The notes under the pieces: generated by a model
What the model was told of the DNA's origin: nothing
Database searches by the model: none
The model's input: only the letters and a program-made list of their open reading frames with translations
Shown: positions 8,965 through 17,420 of the stretch, piece after piece
Layout: the number at the start of each line of letters is the position of its first letter
Numbering within the stretch: the first letter of the stretch is position 1
Translations under genes and position numbers: made by a program
Assembly (NCBI GenBank): GCA_047833665.1
Contig: CP181261.1
Location: forward strand, 2,418,001-2,482,000
Reading direction: 5' to 3'
Length of the DNA: 64,000 nt
DNA from: Caproicibacter sp047833665
GTDB lineage: Bacteria > Bacillota > Clostridia > Oscillospirales > Acutalibacteraceae

Positions 8965-9453
8965 ATGATCAGTCCAACCTACGGGAAATGCAGTGATGAG
9001 CAAATGATTCATATCATAGCAAATTACATTTGGTCACATAACGAGACGTCCCATGGTTTTCGTTTAATTTTTGGAACGGACAGTCAGAATTTCTCTGATA
9101 CCAAAATTGTTGTTGTAATAGCCGTTCAAAATATCGGTCATGGCGGAATCTTTTTCTACGATGTTTTGCGAATCAATAGAATTGACAACATTAGACAGAA
9201 ATTGCTTTATGAAACCAATATGAGTCTGACATATGCGGACAGGGTGTTATCCAAATTTGAGAACCTGTGCGACAAAATGAGTTTGGATTTGAGCAAAGTT
9301 AATATTTGTATTCATATTGACGCAGGGTGTAATGGACAGACAAGCCAACTAATTCCGGAACTGATCGCGTGGGTAAAAGCTTGCGGCTATGACTGCAAAG
9401 TTAAGCCAAATTCTTTTGCGGCAAGCAGTATTGCAGACAAATTCAGCAAGTAG
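8965..9453 (+). CDS. YkuK-type (DUF458) RNase H-fold protein
   Basis: The 162-residue product begins MISPTYGKCSDEQM and contains the IFGTDSQNFSDT and IHIDAGCNGQTSQLIPEL motifs of the YkuK/DUF458 family. These proteins are predicted RNase H-like nucleases of unknown role, first noted in Bacillus near sporulation genes. I chose the ATG at 8965 because AAAGGA lies 9 bases upstream; an in-frame ATG at 8911 lacks such a site and would add unrelated residues next to the IS end. It stands alone between IS fragments. Confidence 0.8.
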   Translation: MISPTYGKCSDEQMIHIIANYIWSHNETSHGFRLIFGTDSQNFSDTKIVVVIAVQNIGHGGIFFYDVLRINRIDNIRQKLLYETNMSLTYADRVLSKFENLCDKMSLDLSKVNICIHIDAGCNGQTSQLIPELIAWVKACGYDCKVKPNSFAASSIADKFSK

Positions 9454-9990
9454 AAAATTTACAGCAATTCGTATTTTATAGAATATGTCCTTTTTATAAT
9501 ATGGCCTATGATATGAAATCAATTAACCATGCGAGAAAAGTGCAGGTAAACTGGTATGGAAGTCACCGTGACAGCTCTGCTGAAGCTTCCCCTTAGAGAA
9601 GCCAAATTTCTGGAGGGGGAAAGATGATTGTCGGAAAATCGTGTCCTCTATTTCTGTGTTGGAATCCACTGACCCCTCTTTTTGATGGATGGCATATTTC
9701 ATAATGATAAATTTTACGGCAGTGAAATTGTCATTACAGGTTTAAATATTCGTGAAAATGCAGAGGCTCAATGTGCTAACAGATGATCAATGAGATAAAC
9801 GCCTATTCCGGAGGGTTGGCACTGCCCAATTTTTGGACTGGATGGAAGCAACTTTAAATTGACAACCGGCATTGTGGGTGCGGTGCGAACCGCTATGATT
9901 GACGGCGGATCCATTGAGCGCCAGCGTCTGGATGGAAGTGTGACGGTAGGTCCGGATTCCGTGGGCTATGAAATCACGTCCAAGGGGATG
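9454..9990. other. Degenerate region without a confident gene
   Basis: Short open stretches occur at 9624-9704 (26 codons, after a good GGAGGGGG site), 9684-9785 (MDGIFHNDKFYGSEIVITG..) and 9811-9990 (..GLDGSNFKLTTGIVGAVR..). Codon use looks protein-like, but the frames are broken and none has a full-length gene. I take it for the remains of one or more genes, perhaps phage structural, cut off by the IS end at 9991. Confidence 0.35.
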
Positions 9991-10080
9991 GATGGAGTAC
10001 AATCAAGTTTGCAATTTTCTAAAGGCATAGAAAAGTCATTAGGACTCCGATAAAATGAATGATTCTAAAGACATTCAAGA
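9991..10080 (+). mobile_element. IS256-type right-end remnant, left border of the Wadjet cassette
   Basis: GATGGAGTACAATC begins a copy of the IS256-type right end, recognisable to GACATTCAA at about 10079. It is in the same orientation as, and almost identical to, the remnant at 17262; over the first about 85 bases only about one position differs. It carries no coding sequence. Confidence 0.8.
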
Positions 10081-10589
10081 AGTTTCCAAAGCTATTCGTG
10101 CACTTCGGCAGCATGCAAGTGGCATGCTACATAATGCCCTGTGGTAATTTCGCGAAGTGGAGGAGTTTCTTCATGACAAATCTTCATAGTCTGATAGTTT
10201 CTTAACCTCCTTCTTGCCTGAAAGAAAGTCTCCTATTGAGCTTTTACACAAAATTTTATGAGGTCTTTTATAATAAAATTTCCGTTTTATCGGGCAATTG
10301 CCTCACATTTTTTACGATTACCTCTTTTAATCCAAGCAGTTTTTCGGTAGAATAAATATAGAGCATATCGATAACCTCCAACATGGGATAGTGGTAATTT
10401 CCATTTTAAAGGTTTTTCATCGAATATGCTCTACTTTTTTACTTTTTTTCTCAGGCCTATTCGTCACACCCCAACATACATTTATTTAGAGCCTTTATCC
10501 AAATATTCAATTCTGTGTTTATGACTCCACATACAAGTGCTACAATAAATATAAAACATAACTCACATGACATTTTGGAGGAGCGGCAT
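10081..10589. other. Upstream region of the Wadjet operon, with a long hairpin
   Basis: No gene is seen. An inverted repeat TAGAGCATATCGAT at 10359-10372 pairs with ATCGAATATGCTCTA at 10419-10433 (one bulge) across a 46-base loop, and is followed by CTTTTTTACTTTTTTT. It could be a terminator for something upstream or a small mobile-element relic. The jet promoter must lie in the last 100 bases. An in-frame ATG at 10515 would lengthen JetA but has no ribosome binding site. Confidence 0.4.
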
Positions 10590-11987
10590 ATGTCATTGTT
10601 TCAAGTGCTTCCCAGCACATTTTTTTCTGTGCTGGCGTCACCGAATAAAGAAATATATGCGGATGCTTTGATGCTTTTACATCAGATGTTTCAATATGAC
10701 GTCAATGTTGAATTGAATGACTATATTATCCGGTTGACTTCTTTATTGGAGGACCGGGAACTTTTGCCGGAAACAGACGAAAACGAACCGGAAACTGCCA
10801 GTGCATGGAACACAAATCAAAAGGCGCGGTTTATTTTGAATAAATTAATCAAAGCCGGATGGGTGGATAAAGAATTTAAGGATGGGACTTTTACGGAAGT
10901 CATTGTTTTGCATGATTATTCTATTAAGATATTAAAGCTGCTGGAAAACTTGTCCCATCCTACAACGCAGGAGTATAATTCCCTGGTTTTTTCAACATAC
11001 TCCAGCCTAAAACAAGCAAAACAAGAAGAACCGCAGCAAATGTATGACGCCCTTTTGGCGGCAAAGGAAAACACGGAAAGATTGATTGATGAGCTAAAAA
11101 GCCTGTATCATAATATACGAGATTACCACAGAAAAATTAATTTTGCCGATAACCCCAACGAACTTTTAAAAGAACACTTCGATGATTATAAATCTTTGAT
11201 TGACCATATTTATCACCCAATTAAAACAATGGATTCTGTCTATCGATACAGCCGCCCAATCAGCAATATATTGAATGATATACTCTCGGATGATGGACTG
11301 ATAGAGCAGATGATTTCCCGCGCTATGACCGTGAGCCTATATCCAAATCAGTCAACCGCGCATGAAGCAATCCTTTCGGATATTGATTTTATTTTGGAAT
11401 CCTACCGTTCTATTGGCGGGCTGGTAGATGAAATTGACAGAAAGCATAATGCTTACACACGCAGCTCTATCGAAAAGATTGAATATCTCCTCACGGCGGA
11501 CAGGACCATAAAGGGAAAACTGGTATCCATCTTGCAGCAATATGCCGCTGCTGATGAAAACCAAAAGCAAAATGTTCTGAAATTACTTCAAGCAAATATC
11601 CGTGTGTGCAGACAAGAAAATTTCAACGGAAAGTCTTTGTATCATAAAAATGTGAGAAGCCGGAGAACAGGCGAGAAACCGCTCAAAGTGAAAGGAAATA
11701 ATGCTGAAACTGCGAAAACAGCCATGTTGGCTATGGTAAACCAAATAAAGGACAGCTATCCTGCTGCACGTGTGAAAGCATATATGTCCACACTGTTAAA
11801 AGACAAACACACATTAAAAATGGAAGATATTCCGATTCATGATGATTCTGATTTTATCCTTTTAATGCTGGGCACCATTCGCTCTAATGACCGTAATATG
11901 CCATATCGCATGGAGCTAGGAACCGGAGAAATTCAAAAGAACGGGTATACTGTTCCAAATGTTACGTTTATTCATAAGGAGGTGTAA
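10590..11987 (+). CDS. jetA: Wadjet protein JetA (MukF/kleisin-like)
   Basis: JetA is the kleisin-type subunit of the Wadjet complex, an SMC-like machine that recognises and cleaves plasmid-sized circular DNA. The 465-residue protein starts MSLFQVLPSTFFSVLASPNKE, a typical JetA N-terminus of the DUF5716 kind, with a winged-helix region over roughly residues 1-110 and helical coiled coil after it. The start at 10590 is fixed by GGAGGAG seven bases upstream. It is the first gene of a tightly packed four-gene operon; jetB follows after three bases. The DUF5716-like character points away from type I (DUF3375) Wadjet, but I cannot assign the subtype firmly. Confidence 0.88.
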   Translation: MSLFQVLPSTFFSVLASPNKEIYADALMLLHQMFQYDVNVELNDYIIRLTSLLEDRELLPETDENEPETASAWNTNQKARFILNKLIKAGWVDKEFKDGTFTEVIVLHDYSIKILKLLENLSHPTTQEYNSLVFSTYSSLKQAKQEEPQQMYDALLAAKENTERLIDELKSLYHNIRDYHRKINFADNPNELLKEHFDDYKSLIDHIYHPIKTMDSVYRYSRPISNILNDILSDDGLIEQMISRAMTVSLYPNQSTAHEAILSDIDFILESYRSIGGLVDEIDRKHNAYTRSSIEKIEYLLTADRTIKGKLVSILQQYAAADENQKQNVLKLLQANIRVCRQENFNGKSLYHKNVRSRRTGEKPLKVKGNNAETAKTAMLAMVNQIKDSYPAARVKAYMSTLLKDKHTLKMEDIPIHDDSDFILLMLGTIRSNDRNMPYRMELGTGEIQKNGYTVPNVTFIHKEV

Positions 11988-11990
11988 GCC

Positions 11991-12638
11991 ATGTGGGAAG
12001 ATGCTTACCAACAATTATCCAGCTATGAAAAAGGCGAATTTCGCAGGCTTGGCAATTACATTTTATCGCATTCTTATCTGGTAAAGGAGCGTTACTATCC
12101 GGATAAGGGAATGTCTATGCCGGATGAAAATTATCGAATGGCTTATCGCCTATTTCCAATTTTGCGGGATTATTTTGAATACATCGGATGGAAATTGGAA
12201 AAAGACGATGTTTATGGCGTGATTTCCATACACAGCGAGTTTGACAACAACCGTCTACGAATCGATAAATTTACAACCCTCTTTTTATATACCCTTCGTC
12301 TTATTTATGAGGAAGAAAGAGAAAAGATTAACAATTACAGAAATGTGAGAACGGAAACCCAGGCTGTTGTCGAAAAAATGTATTCGTTCGGGTTGCTTCC
12401 GGGTGGAAAGACAACCATTAAAGAAAGAATAGAGGCACAGCGAACTCTTGCCCACCACAATATTATTCAGAAAATCGAGGGCAAATGGGAACCCGACGGG
12501 AATCATCTGATTGTTTTTCCGTCCATTCTTCACATTGTATCCGTACAGGGTATTAATGATATGCTTCAAGAATTGGAAGACATGCGAGTACAGCCTGTAC
12601 AGGAGGAAGGCACGGATGAGGAGGCAGCAGACGAATGA
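11991..12638 (+). CDS. jetB: Wadjet protein JetB (MukE/KITE-like)
   Basis: The 215-residue protein is the small KITE subunit that binds the JetA kleisin (DUF4194/DUF6063-type). It shows winged-helix character (FRRLGNYILSHSYLVKERY near the start, FLYTLRLIYEEEREKINNYR at about 100-120) and ends in an acidic tail (EEGTDEEAADE). An AAGGAGG within the end of jetA precedes the ATG. Its stop overlaps the jetC start (ATGA). Position and length, more than any single motif, support the call. Confidence 0.82.
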   Translation: MWEDAYQQLSSYEKGEFRRLGNYILSHSYLVKERYYPDKGMSMPDENYRMAYRLFPILRDYFEYIGWKLEKDDVYGVISIHSEFDNNRLRIDKFTTLFLYTLRLIYEEEREKINNYRNVRTETQAVVEKMYSFGLLPGGKTTIKERIEAQRTLAHHNIIQKIEGKWEPDGNHLIVFPSILHIVSVQGINDMLQELEDMRVQPVQEEGTDEEAADE

Positions 12639-15600
12639 AGTTAATGAAGAAGCTTTTGCTGATACACTGGCATTATTTTACCCATGAACTCATCGAGTTT
12701 GATAAAATTAATTTCCTAACAGGCAAAAACGCCTCCGGGAAATCTACCATTATAGACGCGCTGCAGCTTTTGCTTTTGTCGGATACAAGCAGCAGTTTTT
12801 TTAATAAGGCGGCTAACGGCAAAAGTGCCAGAACACTTGTGGGGTATCTCCGCGGTGAATTGGGAGATGATGGAGGTGCCGGATATCGTTTTCTGCGCAA
12901 TGGGAGATTTACTAGCTATATTTGTGCAGAGTTTTATGATGACGTAAAAAAATCTTCCTTTACCGCAGGGTGCTGTTTTGATTATTATTCGGAAAACGAT
13001 ATTCAAAAATTATTGTTTTATTTTGACGGTACAATTCCCAAAAATGAATTTATTGAAGACGAAACGCCAATGGATATCCGCGCTCTGCGCCAATATTTAA
13101 AACATACTTATTCGCCTAACCACAAATACACCACGGAAACCAATAAAGATTTTCGGGAGAAATTGTATGGCAAGCTAGGAGGATTACCGCAAAAATTCGG
13201 CACGCTGCTCAAAAAAGCTGTTCCGTTTAATCCCATTGCTGATATTCAAAAATTCATTACCGAGTTTGTATGTGACGAGCAGCAGAATATCGACATTGGC
13301 CTGATTCAAGAAAATATTCGGCATTATCAAAGCCTGGAAGAGGAATCCGCAAAGCTCCAGACACGCATGCAAGCTTTAGAACAGATTAACGAGACCTATG
13401 ACAGATATCGTGACTTTGAAAATCAGGAGCGGTTGTATCAGTATTTGTTAGATCGTTCCGATTTGGAACTGCAAAAGAAGAAACAGAAGGACAAACAGGA
13501 ACTCATTTTACACCATAAGCGTCTGATTGAACAAAATGAAAACCTCAGAAACAGCTGCAAATCCCAAAAAGAAAAACTCAATGAAGAGTATACGGCGAAA
13601 ATTGCTGATTTGAAAAATGACAAAGCGTCGTTAACGATTGAACGATTAAACGACCAAAAGAATCACCTAATCGAGGAAATTCAGACAACTACCGGACATT
13701 TTGAGCATTATCAAATGCTATTTTCAAAAACATTTGCGGATTGGAAACAGAAAATCCAGGAAGCTGAAAAAATCGAAAAATTTGACTTATCTGTATTTGA
13801 GCCTGCTTTTGGGGAAAGAATTTTGAGTTTTTTGCGCAACGCGCAGCGGCTGAAACAGGAGGGCGAAAAGCTTTTATCTAACACAAGCGCTTCCCTGTTG
13901 GTTAAAGCCGGACAGAAAGCTTTGGAATCCCTTGCCGAAAAAGAGCGCTTTATGGGGCAAATCGCTTATGAACTAAACGGCAGGCTGGAAGAAGAAAAGC
14001 ACAAGACGGTTCAACAGATTCACGATGAACAGCAAGAACTTGCACAACTGCACAAAGGGATATACCGCTATCCCCGGTGTATAACTGATTTAAGAGAAGC
14101 TATCCTGTCCGAATTGAGAGGGCAGTTCGGCAAGGAGGCCCAAGTGGATATTTTAGCACAGCTGATTGAAATCAAGTCGGACCGTTGGAGAAATACCATT
14201 GAAGGATACATGAACACCCAGAAACTGTATCTGATTGTAAAACCGGAACATTTTCAAACAGCTCTTACTATCTACAACCGCGTGAAGGAAAAGCGAAATA
14301 TATACGGTGTGAGACTTGTCGATATCGGCCGAATACAGAAAAGAAATCCGATTTGCCAGCGGAATAGTTTAGCGGAAGAAATTGAAACGGATCACCCGAT
14401 GGCCCGCTTATACATTGATTATTTGCTTGGACGAGTGATAAAGTGTGACCATGTTTCCCAGTTGCGAAACTATTCGGTAGCCGTAACGGATGAGGGAATG
14501 CTGTACCAAGGATATACGGTCGGCCGTATTGACCCAAAAACGTGGAAATTTCCCGTGATTGGCCAAAGTGCCATACAAAAGAAAATCCAGTATCTTGAAC
14601 AGCATCTGCAACATTTACGCCGCCTTGAGTCTACATGTATCGGTATCAAATCCGCTGTCAGTCAACTGGCAAATCTTTGCGGATTTAGTGTTTCCGATAT
14701 TGAGCAGGCAATTGCATGTTCAGAAAAATTTTTAAAAATCCCTTTGGCGAAAAAGCAGATTCAGGAAATTGAACAGCAAATCGCCAATATCAGCACCGAG
14801 CATTTAGTCCCGCTAAAAAAATCAATCGAGGAACTTAAAGAACAGATTCAGGAATATGAAGGGAAAATAGACGCGTATCAGAGGGAGATCACGAAGCTGC
14901 AGCTGGAAATTGAGAATGCAACGCGTGAGATTCCGCTGCTTGAGAAAAAAATCGAGGCAGCGCAATTAAAGATACAGGAAAATTATTCGCAGAGTTGGCT
15001 TCATGAAACTGGAGAGCCAAAATTTTCTTATGAGAGAAATGCGAAAAAAAGTCTGGAGGAAATTAGCCAAAACTTTTATTCCCCTCTGATGAAAGCGTCG
15101 AAAAATAAAGAAGCAAAGTGGACAGCCCTTCGGGATCTGCGGCACGACTACGTCAATGTCTATAAAGTAGGGTATGACATCGATGACCGCTCCAATACCG
15201 CATTTGAAAACGAGTGGCTGGAGCTGAGTGAAAGCAAATTGCCGGAATACCAAGCGAAGATTGCAGATGCCAGAAAAAAAGCATTGGAGCAGTTTCAGGA
15301 AGACTTTTTGAGTCGTTTACAAGCCAACATAAAATCTGCAGAAGATCAAATTCGAAGATTAAATGACGCAATCCGTGTCAATTTTGGAAACGATACCTAC
15401 CGCTTTAAAATTGTACCAAAGGAAGAATATCGGCGATATTATGATATGATTACAAGCAATATGCTCCTGAATGGTTATAACTTGCTTTCTCAACAGTTCA
15501 ATGAGACATATAAAGAAGAAATCAATGAGTTGTTTTCCCTCATCACCAAGCCGGAACCGGGTGGTACGGAAGATTATGATAAGCGTGTTCGGGAATTTAC

Positions 15601-16018
15601 GAATTACAGAACGTACTTGTCATTTGATTTGGAAGTTCTGGATCAGGAAGGAAATACCCAGCGGCTCTCCCGCACGCTCTTAAAGAAATCCGGAGGAGAA
15701 ACACAAACCCCGTTTTATATTGCGGTGCTTGCCTCTTTCGCCCAAATATACAGAATTGGCCGCGATAAATCTGCCAATACCGCTCGTATCATCATTTTTG
15801 ATGAGGCTTTCTCTAAAATGGATGGGGACAGAATTGAACAAAGCATCGCACTGCTGCGGCAATTCAATTTTCAGGTAATCCTTTCGGCTCCGCCGGATAA
15901 GATTGGAGATATTGCAACCTTAGTGGATCGGAATCTGTGCGTTTTAAGGCAGGGAAATGAAGCTTTTGTAAGAAGTTTTACTCCAAAGCAGATAGGAGCG
16001 CTTTATGAGTCTAACTGA
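12635..16018 (+). CDS. jetC: Wadjet protein JetC (SMC/MukB-like ATPase)
   Basis: The 1127-residue protein is an SMC-type ATPase. The Walker A motif GKNASGKST is at residues 30-38. Long coiled coils (about 220-360 and 690-860) flank a hinge-like region (about 480-640). The C-terminal head has an ABC signature with SGGETQTPF and a Walker B in RIIIFDEAFSKMDGDRI near residue 1060. Together with JetA and JetB it should extrude DNA loops and deliver circular DNA to JetD. Its start overlaps the jetB stop and its last 14 bases overlap jetD, so the four subunits are translationally coupled. No disabling change is seen. Confidence 0.92.
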   Translation: MKLMKKLLLIHWHYFTHELIEFDKINFLTGKNASGKSTIIDALQLLLLSDTSSSFFNKAANGKSARTLVGYLRGELGDDGGAGYRFLRNGRFTSYICAEFYDDVKKSSFTAGCCFDYYSENDIQKLLFYFDGTIPKNEFIEDETPMDIRALRQYLKHTYSPNHKYTTETNKDFREKLYGKLGGLPQKFGTLLKKAVPFNPIADIQKFITEFVCDEQQNIDIGLIQENIRHYQSLEEESAKLQTRMQALEQINETYDRYRDFENQERLYQYLLDRSDLELQKKKQKDKQELILHHKRLIEQNENLRNSCKSQKEKLNEEYTAKIADLKNDKASLTIERLNDQKNHLIEEIQTTTGHFEHYQMLFSKTFADWKQKIQEAEKIEKFDLSVFEPAFGERILSFLRNAQRLKQEGEKLLSNTSASLLVKAGQKALESLAEKERFMGQIAYELNGRLEEEKHKTVQQIHDEQQELAQLHKGIYRYPRCITDLREAILSELRGQFGKEAQVDILAQLIEIKSDRWRNTIEGYMNTQKLYLIVKPEHFQTALTIYNRVKEKRNIYGVRLVDIGRIQKRNPICQRNSLAEEIETDHPMARLYIDYLLGRVIKCDHVSQLRNYSVAVTDEGMLYQGYTVGRIDPKTWKFPVIGQSAIQKKIQYLEQHLQHLRRLESTCIGIKSAVSQLANLCGFSVSDIEQAIACSEKFLKIPLAKKQIQEIEQQIANISTEHLVPLKKSIEELKEQIQEYEGKIDAYQREITKLQLEIENATREIPLLEKKIEAAQLKIQENYSQSWLHETGEPKFSYERNAKKSLEEISQNFYSPLMKASKNKEAKWTALRDLRHDYVNVYKVGYDIDDRSNTAFENEWLELSESKLPEYQAKIADARKKALEQFQEDFLSRLQANIKSAEDQIRRLNDAIRVNFGNDTYRFKIVPKEEYRRYYDMITSNMLLNGYNLLSQQFNETYKEEINELFSLITKPEPGGTEDYDKRVREFTNYRTYLSFDLEVLDQEGNTQRLSRTLLKKSGGETQTPFYIAVLASFAQIYRIGRDKSANTARIIIFDEAFSKMDGDRIEQSIALLRQFNFQVILSAPPDKIGDIATLVDRNLCVLRQGNEAFVRSFTPKQIGALYESN

Positions 16019-17261
16019 AGAACAGAAAAAAGTGTTGAATGCTCTGCTAGATAAATATGAACGAAGCAAAAGTTATATGGAAGGAAAACCCCCTGTTCGC
16101 AGGATTCAACTAAACTTTTACAATGAAGGGCGCAACGACTTTTCGGAATATGATATTGAAAACACCGATGCACGTCTCATTTATAACGATGCAGTGATAA
16201 AGCTGAAAACGATGGGATTGATTGATTTTTCCTGGATGCGAGGACAGGAAGGACATCTTTTGGGGAAAGTTTGGCTGAGACCGGAGCATTTGCAGGAAAT
16301 CTACCAATCTGTTGGGCGTGTTCCGAAAGCGGAATATGTGGAGTCCATTTTGCTTTTGCTAATGGATGCGTTGGAACACATTGCCTCTTCCTGGGCAAAA
16401 GAATGCGTGGAACAGTGGATTGCCACCATTGAAAAGAAAAGAGATGTGGGGGCTTTTTTACCATCTGACACACAGGAAATGAAAGAGTTTTTACAAGTGA
16501 TTATTTGTGCTTCACAACCGAGAGAATCAGGAATTTTGGAACGTGTATTTTCAACAAAATACCTAGGAGATTCTAAAAAGTTTGAAACGCTGTATCGCCG
16601 CCGCCTGATTCATGTATTGAAAAAATATCCGCCCAATGAAATCGATGCGGAAGATTTAAACGATGAAGAAATTCTGCGTCAGATTGGCATTGAAAAATAC
16701 CCGGAACAAATCGCATTTTGCGGAAAGCTAAAACTAAAGCTGCCAAGTGGAATGGCCGATTTTTCACCGCTGCAAACGGGAGCATATTTCAATGCAATGG
16801 ATTTGCGCAATGGCGAACTGATCGCTCATGAGAATATTGATAAGGTATTACTGATTGAGAATAAGGCAAATTACGTGGACTATGTGTTAAAACATCGGAA
16901 GCCAAACGAGTTGGTTGTGTTTCACGGAGGATGCTATAGTCCGGCAAAAGAAAAGTTTTTCTTAAAATTAAAACAAGCAATGTCTCCAAATGCCACATGG
17001 TATCATTGGAGCGATATCGATTTAGGCGGATTTCAGATGTTGGCAAGACTGCGGAAAAATATCAATCCTGCTATCGTTGCTTATCGAATGAACGAATATG
17101 AACTTCAGGAGCATTTTGACAGTACAAAATCCATGACGAATCCGTATCGTGAAAAATTAAAAAAAGCGATGGAAATTCCAGAATTAGCGGATTGTGTGCC
17201 GTGCATAGCTTTTATGATAAAAAACAATGTTAAGTTAGAACAGGAAGCTTTGATTGTGTAA
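16005..17261 (+). CDS. jetD: Wadjet nuclease JetD (TOPRIM domain)
   Basis: JetD is the DNA-cleaving subunit of Wadjet, related to topoisomerase VI/Spo11 TOPRIM domains (DUF2220). The 418-residue protein has an N-terminal DNA-binding part (about 1-170), a DUF2220 core with the acidic TOPRIM residues in VLLIENKANYVD and WSDIDLGGFQML, and the terminal LEQEAL motif. The IS256-type remnant begins one base after the stop codon. The family motif is still present, so I think the protein is complete, but the last few residues could have been replaced. Confidence 0.88.
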   Translation: MSLTEEQKKVLNALLDKYERSKSYMEGKPPVRRIQLNFYNEGRNDFSEYDIENTDARLIYNDAVIKLKTMGLIDFSWMRGQEGHLLGKVWLRPEHLQEIYQSVGRVPKAEYVESILLLLMDALEHIASSWAKECVEQWIATIEKKRDVGAFLPSDTQEMKEFLQVIICASQPRESGILERVFSTKYLGDSKKFETLYRRRLIHVLKKYPPNEIDAEDLNDEEILRQIGIEKYPEQIAFCGKLKLKLPSGMADFSPLQTGAYFNAMDLRNGELIAHENIDKVLLIENKANYVDYVLKHRKPNELVVFHGGCYSPAKEKFFLKLKQAMSPNATWYHWSDIDLGGFQMLARLRKNINPAIVAYRMNEYELQEHFDSTKSMTNPYREKLKKAMEIPELADCVPCIAFMIKNNVKLEQEALIV

Positions 17262-17402
17262 GATGGAGTACAATCAAGTTTGCAATTTTCTAAAGGCATA
17301 GAAAAGTCATTGGGACTCCGATAAAATGAATGATTCTAAAGACATTCAAAAAGGGAGAGAACCCAATGACTCAAAAAAAGAACGCACACAATCCATCCCG
17401 CT
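17262..17402 (+). mobile_element. IS256-type right-end remnant, right border of the Wadjet cassette
   Basis: GATGGAGTACAATC starts immediately after the jetD stop. The remnant keeps the transposase ribosome binding site and first codons (MTQKK at about 17365) joined by a deletion to an internal piece (NAHNPSR) ending near 17402. It is a direct repeat of 9991-10080. The arsA stop lies 19 bases further on. Confidence 0.82.
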
Positions 17403-17420
17403 ATGCATCTTCGGCCAAAA

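Noticed and set aside
9859..10053. 64-codon frame on the plus strand
   Set aside because: Its second half reads into the IS256-type end, so the frame is a chance fusion; the first half may be part of a decayed gene but cannot be called.
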